A stretch of DNA of 19,341 bases from Akkermansiaceae bacterium UBA985. Lineage in GTDB: Bacteria > Verrucomicrobiota > Verrucomicrobiia > Verrucomicrobiales > Akkermansiaceae. How positions within the stretch are numbered: position 1 is the first letter of the stretch; every line of letters begins with the position of its first letter. This document shows positions 15,710 to 19,341 of this stretch, piece after piece. The notes under the pieces were generated by a model, which was not told the origin of the DNA, made no database searches, and was given only the letters and a program-made list of their open reading frames with translations. The stretch is from assembly GCA_002292185.1 (NCBI GenBank), contig DBBL01000106.1, positions 15,122 to 34,462 of the forward strand. Direction: 5' to 3'. Position numbers and translations under genes: made by a program.

Positions 15710-16168
15710 ATGTCCTCCATCGAATCTAAAATCCAAGAACTCGGCTACACCTTACCTGAGGCTCCCGCGCCGGCAGGATCATATGTCAACTGCGTGCGCT
15801 CCGGTAACCTGCTCTTTCTTGCCGGAGGCATTCCTCCATTGGATGATGACACCTTCTTGGGTAAAGTGCCAACAGACACATCGGTTGAGACCGCGCAACA
15901 GGCAGCCCGTCTTATCACCCTGAACCGCCTCGCTGTGGTCAAAGCGGAAATCGGAGACCTCGATCATATTGAGCGCATTGTTAACGTGGGTGGTTTCGTC
16001 AACTCAGAGCCTGATTTCCATCAACACCCCGCGGTTATCAATGGCTGTTCTGACCTTCTTGTTGAAATTTTCGGCGATAAGGGAGTCCATTCCCGCACGG
16101 CAATGGGTGCCGCAGCTCTACCGCTCAATGTATCCGTAGAAATCAACATGATTGTTGAGGTGATCTAG
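15710..16168 (+). CDS. RidA family protein (YjgF/UK114 type)
   Basis: 152 residues with the chosen ATG at 15710, giving MSSIESKIQELGYTLPEAPA. The frame is open to an earlier ATG at 15668, but the extra 14 residues are not RidA-like. The domain shows GSYVNCVRSGNLLFLAGGIP near the start. Near the end HSRTAMGAAALPLNVSVEIN carries the conserved arginine that binds the carboxylate of imine intermediates. RidA deaminases hydrolyse reactive 2-aminoacrylate and related imines. At about 150 residues it belongs to the longer YjgF-like subgroup, whose activity is less well established. It is on the same strand as kdsB-pyrG, so it could be the last gene of that unit, but a functional link is not evident. 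Confidence 0.9.
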   Translation: MSSIESKIQELGYTLPEAPAPAGSYVNCVRSGNLLFLAGGIPPLDDDTFLGKVPTDTSVETAQQAARLITLNRLAVVKAEIGDLDHIERIVNVGGFVNSEPDFHQHPAVINGCSDLLVEIFGDKGVHSRTAMGAAALPLNVSVEINMIVEVI

Positions 16169-16260
16169 CTACTTTATGCAAGTTCTGAGGTGCCAGCTAC
16201 GTATGATCAACAAATATGACTTCTCTGCTTGCTGAGCGTAAAAACAGATGTAATTTCACT

Positions 16261-16274
16261 TTTACTAGAGTAAA
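16261..16274 (+). promoter_or_regulatory. Inverted repeat upstream of the selenoprotein-like gene
   Basis: TTTACT and AGTAAA flank a 2-base AG spacer, making a 14-base dyad 46 bases before the ATG at 16320. A TTGAAT follows at about 16279 in an A+T-rich stretch, a possible but poor promoter. The dyad could be an operator; the regulator is unknown. Confidence 0.35.
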
Positions 16275-16319
16275 TATTTTGAATTCAGCTCAGTAATACC
16301 TTAACTATAAAATCACATT

Positions 16320-16916
16320 ATGAAAACCAGCATAACAACAACAACTGCGCGCATCGCTGCCTTCGGGCTCGCTGCGCTTCCGATGTTGGCTACTGTGCAT
16401 GCCAATGTTGCCGCGGCAACACCCTCTGAGGAGGCGGCTGATGCCATTACCAACACAAAAACTGCCTATCTTGTCCAAGTAAGCGGCAAGGGATGAGGCA
16501 TCTCCAACCGAGCCAGTTTGGCTATTAAAATACAGGACGGTGTCGACAAAATCCTTCTCTCTGGCCTTCGCGCTACAGTGATCATGAAGGATGGCAAGGA
16601 ACTCGATAAAGGGAAAACTGAACAGTCCCTCAACAGGAAGTCCCTTACTCTTGTCTCATTCAATAAAGATGAAATCATCATCCCTGAAGCTGGCTACGTG
16701 CTCGCTGTAACAGGCACTGGATGAGCGGACACCAACGACAAAGCCCGTGCGGCTTTAGAAAAACTCGATAATGTGACTGCGGCATACGTCAACCGCGGCA
16801 TCACCCTGCACCTCGCTAAAGCTGGAGAGCTTGATCAGGACAGTGTTGCCAAAGCGATTGCGCCATTCAGAATGAATATTCAAGCAGTCAAACCTCTCTC
16901 AGGGAAACCTTTCTAG
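16320..16916 (+). CDS. Probable exported HMA-like selenoprotein with two in-frame UGA codons
   Basis: Reads as 199 codons from ATG to TAG with only two interruptions, TGA at codons 59 and 135. Residues 1-28 are a signal peptide (MKTSITTTTARIAAFGLAAL, cut after VHA), so the product is periplasmic. The two TGAs lie in matching motifs, VSGKGUGIS and VTGTGUADT (U = TGA). Domain 2 (about 125-198) follows the beta-alpha-beta-beta-alpha-beta order of heavy-metal-associated domains, with KARAALEKLDNVTAAYVN after the motif. TGA takes the first cysteine of GMxCxxC, and S or T the second. Each TGA has a SECIS-like hairpin downstream. An intrinsic terminator follows the TAG. Neighbouring genes use TGA as a stop. 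I infer a two-selenocysteine metal- or redox-active protein. A pseudogene is the alternative; homologs with Cys at both sites would decide. Confidence 0.72.
16494..16523 (+). promoter_or_regulatory. First in-frame UGA and SECIS-like hairpin
   Basis: TGA at 16494-16496 is followed after 14 bases by AGCCA-GTT-TGGCT (16511-16523), a perfect 5-bp stem with a GTT loop. The loop starts 20 bases after the UGA and contains G followed by U, as in the SelB-recognised loop of E. coli fdhF. A competing fold pairs CCAAC (16504-16508) with GTTTGG (16516-16521), leaving one T bulged. Confidence 0.6.
16722..16756 (+). promoter_or_regulatory. Second in-frame UGA and SECIS-like hairpin
   Basis: TGA at 16722-16724 is followed after 15 bases by AAAGCC-CGTGC-GGCTTT (16740-16756), a perfect 6-bp stem with a 5-base loop. 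G is the second loop base and is followed by U. The spacing and loop content closely match the first element. Confidence 0.6.
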
Positions 16917-16940
16917 GACCCTGCCATCATCAAATATCTG

Positions 16941-16975
16941 CGGTCAACCCTCACTCGGGGGTTGGCCGTTTTTTT
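16941..16975 (+). terminator. Rho-independent terminator after the selenoprotein-like gene
   Basis: A 10-bp stem (CGGTCAACCC at 16941-16950 with GGGTTGGCCG at 16959-16968, one T-G wobble) encloses an 8-base loop and is followed by seven T residues (16969-16975). It overlaps the last codons of the convergent methyltransferase gene. It shows that the upstream plus-strand locus is a transcription unit ending here. Confidence 0.92.
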
Positions 16976-17555
16976 GGCTTACATTAAGGATCGTCCATAA
17001 ATAAGGCGTCGAAGCTCGAGCCTCTGCGCGATTGTATCGAGTAACCCTCCAATCCTCCTCATCAAGCTCATCGACGAAGTTAGTCACCAGATCTGCCTCA
17101 TCAGCGCCCCCATCATGACCTGGATAACACATCACCGTTAATATCCCTCCACAAGACAACGACTCTATCGCTGCAGATAAAGCGGCCACCGTGGAATGAG
17201 CCTGAGTGATGATTTTCTTATCTCCCCCTGGAAGATAGCCGAGATTAAACATCACCGCTTTCACCTTAGTGGTAATATGTAGAGCCATGTCTGCATGACT
17301 CTCACAAAACAACGCATAACAGCAGCTATCGACTCCAGCATCATCAAGACGCTTACCTGCATTGCCCACGGCGGCCTGCTGAACATCAAATCCAAAAACC
17401 TTCCCCGCACGCCCAACACAACGAGCCAGGAACAAGGTATCATGACCATTACCCAGCGTTGCATCCACCGCAGCATCACCATGCTCTAGCACATCGACAA
17501 TCAAGTCATGCGCCTGCAGCAACAAGCTGCCCTCTATGCTTTTTTCTAGGATCAT
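16944..17555 (-). CDS. mnmM: MnmM-type class I SAM-dependent methyltransferase (YtqB/rRNA_methylase family)
   Basis: A 203-residue protein matching the family of B. subtilis YtqB, now called MnmM. That enzyme methylates the aminomethyl group of wobble uridine 34 in tRNA (nm5s2U to mnm5s2U). The SAM-binding loop is DATLGNGHD (31-39), with GFDVQ (55-59) after beta strand 2. The family signature MFNLGYLPGGDK (102-113) and CYPGHDGG (143-150) are both present. Older databases call it a putative rRNA methylase. It starts 38 bases after the FAD oxidoreductase stop on the same strand, which suggests co-transcription. Its 3' end overlaps the terminator of the convergent gene. The activity is inferred by family; the symbol is likely rather than proven. 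Confidence 0.85.
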   Translation of the reverse strand: MILEKSIEGSLLLQAHDLIVDVLEHGDAAVDATLGNGHDTLFLARCVGRAGKVFGFDVQQAAVGNAGKRLDDAGVDSCCYALFCESHADMALHITTKVKAVMFNLGYLPGGDKKIITQAHSTVAALSAAIESLSCGGILTVMCYPGHDGGADEADLVTNFVDELDEEDWRVTRYNRAEARASTPYLWTILNVSQKNGQPPSEG

Positions 17556-17593
17556 CTCTACTCAACGATATCGCTCAGACCAAAAAAATATAC

Positions 17594-18658
17594 TTATTCT
17601 GAAAGCCCCAGTTCCTCGTCTAGCTCTGATTCGCCACACAAATAAGCCGCAAAATGCTCCGCTACAGCCGGAGCCATCAATGAACCTTTAGACCCCAGCC
17701 CATTGAAAAAACCGACCTGAGGAATCTCAGGATGAAAGCCGACAACCGGCCTACTGTTTCTTATGATCGGCCTGATTCCGGCTTCGTGATCAATCACCTC
17801 GATGGGCACGTCTTTATCCGGACCTAGCTCTAACCACGTGTTCAGTTTTGCTAGCACGTCAGATTTACCCGCATCAGTTGGGATGGCATCCATGTGTTTC
17901 CAATCATAATTCGACCCAGCCTTCCACATGCCTCCGCCTCGAGGCGCCAACCAGCCTTGGCAGTGATAACGTCGTGCGTCGTCGAGCCCATCAATCCAGA
18001 CATTCAAAATCTCACCTTTGGCACTGCGATGATGCATATAGGAAAACCAACCTTTGTAGCCATCAACACCATTCAAGCCATAGGCACCTTGGCACAAAAT
18101 GATTTTGTCTGCTACCACGTCCTGCCATTCTGCCTGACCATCAACAAAAGAGACATCTTCCTCGGCAAAGGCGGCCTCCCGCCAAGAACCTGTATCCATT
18201 AACTTATCCTGGACCACATGCAAGAATGCAAGGGTATCCAGCCATGCGCCATCTGGCATTTCAATACCTCCATATTGATACTGAAAAGGCCCATCAAGCT
18301 CATCGAGCTCATGTGCCCATTGATGCTGCTCATCAGTTTTGCCCCGCCACTTTTCACGTTCCTTCTCAGAAGCAAAAACACGAACAACTGGCATGGGATG
18401 ATAGAATTTACGGCCGCTTTCTTTCTCTAGGCCATGATAAAATGCCACAGCCTTCGGCAGATAATATTGCTGTCGCCATGCCGGGTTCATCCCCCTCCCC
18501 GTCAGCGGCGTGATCAGACCTGCCGCAATCCTCGTCGATCCGGTACCATCCTGACGATCGACAACAAGAACAGAACGGCCACGCCTCAGCAACTCAATGG
18601 CAAGCGTACTCCCAGCTAAGCCTTGGCCAATAATGAGGTAGTCGACCTTCATTGGCAT
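17594..18658 (-). CDS. FAD-dependent oxidoreductase (DAO family), possible MnmC oxidase-like enzyme
   Basis: A 354-residue D-amino-acid-oxidase-fold protein. The FAD-binding N-terminus is DYLIIGQGLAGSTLA (GxGxxG at 11-16), with the acidic D34 ending the second strand, then STRIAAGLITPLTGRG. The C-terminal FAD segment is AGIRPIIRNSRPVVG followed by FNGLGSKGSLMAPAVAEHF (318-336). That glycine-rich GS(K/R)G motif also occurs in the oxidase half of MnmC, which removes the carboxymethyl group from cmnm5U in tRNA. Its position directly before the MnmM-type methyltransferase makes a tRNA-modifying role plausible. A glycine or amino-acid oxidase is the alternative. The start could also be M3 (18652). 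The gene begins 2 bases after the stop of the small gene upstream. Confidence 0.82.
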   Translation of the reverse strand: MPMKVDYLIIGQGLAGSTLAIELLRRGRSVLVVDRQDGTGSTRIAAGLITPLTGRGMNPAWRQQYYLPKAVAFYHGLEKESGRKFYHPMPVVRVFASEKEREKWRGKTDEQHQWAHELDELDGPFQYQYGGIEMPDGAWLDTLAFLHVVQDKLMDTGSWREAAFAEEDVSFVDGQAEWQDVVADKIILCQGAYGLNGVDGYKGWFSYMHHRSAKGEILNVWIDGLDDARRYHCQGWLAPRGGGMWKAGSNYDWKHMDAIPTDAGKSDVLAKLNTWLELGPDKDVPIEVIDHEAGIRPIIRNSRPVVGFHPEIPQVGFFNGLGSKGSLMAPAVAEHFAAYLCGESELDEELGLSE

Positions 18659-18660
18659 CT

Positions 18661-18993
18661 TCAGCTTTTCAGCTCTTCTTGAATCGATTTATTGGGATCT
18701 ACCCAATCAGCATCATGACCTTTGGCATAATTAAACAGATCACGATGCATATACTCATAATACGCTTCTTTTTGTTCATCACTGAGATGACCCCAAATAG
18801 CTACATTGAAAGCTCTGGTGACTTTCTGCATCATTTTCAGTGTTAGGCGTCGCCCCTTTCTTGCCTTCTGAACCTGCTTATGGGTTAGCTGCTCGGTAGA
18901 AACTTCTACCAACTGGTGATTATCAATACCCCATTCACCCATCATCTTGTCCAGTGGCTGTAGTCCGAGGTCGCGTTCGTCAATATCCTGCAT
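18661..18993 (-). CDS. Small protein with a possible XRE-like helix-turn-helix
   Basis: A 110-residue protein that I do not recognise with confidence. Residues 14-65 read like a lambda-repressor/XRE-type helix-turn-helix. A helix DKMMGEWGI leads to HQLVEVS, then a putative recognition region LTHKQVQKARKGRRLT, then a helix KMMQKVTRAFNVAIWG. The remainder (about 66-110) is charged and includes EAYYEYMHRDLF. No membrane segment is seen. It is the first gene of a tight minus-strand unit (2 bases to the oxidoreductase), so it could be a local regulator or a protein used with that pathway. It is divergent from the gene at 19075. A DNA-binding role is a guess from helix pattern only. Confidence 0.6.
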   Translation of the reverse strand: MQDIDERDLGLQPLDKMMGEWGIDNHQLVEVSTEQLTHKQVQKARKGRRLTLKMMQKVTRAFNVAIWGHLSDEQKEAYYEYMHRDLFNYAKGHDADWVDPNKSIQEELKS

Positions 18994-19018
18994 GCCGTAT
19001 TCTTATATCAAAATATAA

Positions 19019-19044
19019 ATTTGGAAACTGAATTTGGCATTTGG
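19019..19044. repeat. Three ATTTGG copies in a divergent promoter region
   Basis: ATTTGG at 19019-19024, 19032-19037 and 19039-19044 lies within the 81-base A+T-rich gap between two divergent genes. Spacings are 13 and 7 bases. It could be a binding site for a regulator, perhaps the HTH-like protein next to it, or partly chance in A+T-rich DNA. Confidence 0.4.
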
Positions 19045-19074
19045 AATTTAGTAATTATCTATTAGCGTAAATAT

Positions 19075-19341
19075 ATGCCCAGCAAACAAGATATCCTCGA
19101 CCTTTATTTCATGGATGCACGCTGCAAATTAATCGATATAGCTGCATTCTTGGACCGAATGGATCGTTTCGACGGTGATGCCGACTATCGATTCAATGGC
19201 TTCCATGAAGCTCTTGATGCCATGCTCAAGCCTGGTGAGCAGTCACGCGCACAAGCCGTTCTCAATACCTTGTCTGATCAAACTGTAGAACCCATCCCCA
19301 AAGCCATCATCCAAGGAGCTTTTGGAGCGCCCAACAAGCAG
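19075..19341 (+). CDS. Unrecognised protein, 3' end outside the window
   Basis: An open frame from ATG (19075) to the right edge, 89 codons without a stop. It begins MPSKQDILDLYFMDARCKLI and continues with charged, helical sequence (AAFLDRMDRFDGDADYRFNG, FHEALDAMLKPGEQ), then KAIIQGAFGAP near the edge. There is no signal peptide or membrane segment. I cannot assign a family. It is divergent from the HTH-like gene and shares the 81-base promoter region holding the ATTTGG repeats. The coding reality is supported by length, normal composition and a clear start after an A+T-rich spacer. Confidence 0.65.
   Translation, partial: MPSKQDILDLYFMDARCKLIDIAAFLDRMDRFDGDADYRFNGFHEALDAMLKPGEQSRAQAVLNTLSDQTVEPIPKAIIQGAFGAPNKQ

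Noticed and set aside
16518..16724. A separate 68-codon plus-strand gene
   Set aside because: It is just the part of the selenoprotein-like frame between the two TGAs, starting at an internal ATT-preceded ATG, and has no independent start signal.
16320..16916. Reading the two TGA codons as a simple pseudogene
   Set aside because: No frameshift or TAA/TAG appears in 198 codons. Both stops are TGA at equivalent motif positions with similar hairpins behind them. Decay would not be expected to give this pattern, though it cannot be fully excluded without homologs.
16320..16916. TGA reassigned to Trp or Gly genome-wide (code 4 or 25)
   Set aside because: Neighbouring confident genes end in TGA: the thioredoxin-like gene at 2989, the zinc-ribbon gene at 5910, the symporter at 11528 and the methyltransferase at 16944.

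Overview
The window looks like a chromosomal segment from a Verrucomicrobiota bacterium, probably a free-living or marine Verrucomicrobiales relative. The main evidence is the left-edge gene, a secreted PVC-type membrane-bound dehydrogenase/HEAT protein family best known from Verrucomicrobia and Planctomycetes. The adjacent kdsB-pyrG pair is also found in the related Chlamydiae, and start codons mostly lack Shine-Dalgarno sequences. I see no tRNA, rRNA, CRISPR array, insertion sequence or phage gene. Most genes are core housekeeping functions.

Layout. 1-1748 (minus) is a partial exported dehydrogenase-like protein running off the left edge, divergent from a two-domain thioredoxin-fold protein (1814-2989). 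A small DUF3820 protein (minus) and a membrane GT2 glycosyltransferase (plus, 3507-5015) follow. From 5261 to 7718 the plus strand carries rpsT with its terminator, a zinc-ribbon miniprotein, a YqeY-like protein, ispD and a QueD/PTPS-family gene. A convergent hairpin separates these from a minus block: a rhodanese lipoprotein, dnaN, dnaA and a sodium/solute symporter (7771-13123). dnaA (true start probably 11314) is followed by dnaN in the classical order with a 288-base spacer. The plus strand then has kdsB-pyrG-ridA.

The most interesting locus is 16320-16916. Conceptual translation gives a 198-residue exported protein whose frame is intact apart from two in-frame TGA codons (codons 59 and 135). 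Both TGAs fall at the same place in two repeated motifs, V(S/T)GxGU(G/A)x(S/T). That is where the first cysteine of a heavy-metal-associated (HMA) GMxCxxC motif would lie. Each TGA is followed, after 14-15 bases, by a short perfect hairpin with GU in its loop, resembling a bacterial SECIS element. I read it as a probable two-selenocysteine, HMA-like periplasmic protein. Ordinary gene callers would miss it or call it a pseudogene. TGA is a normal stop in several neighbouring genes, so a changed genetic code is not the explanation.

Convergent to it is a minus-strand cluster: a small helix-turn-helix-like protein, an FAD-dependent DAO-family oxidoreductase and an MnmM-type methyltransferase. The last two could carry out successive final steps of tRNA wobble-uridine (mnm5U) modification. 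The window ends inside an unrecognised plus-strand gene starting at 19075.
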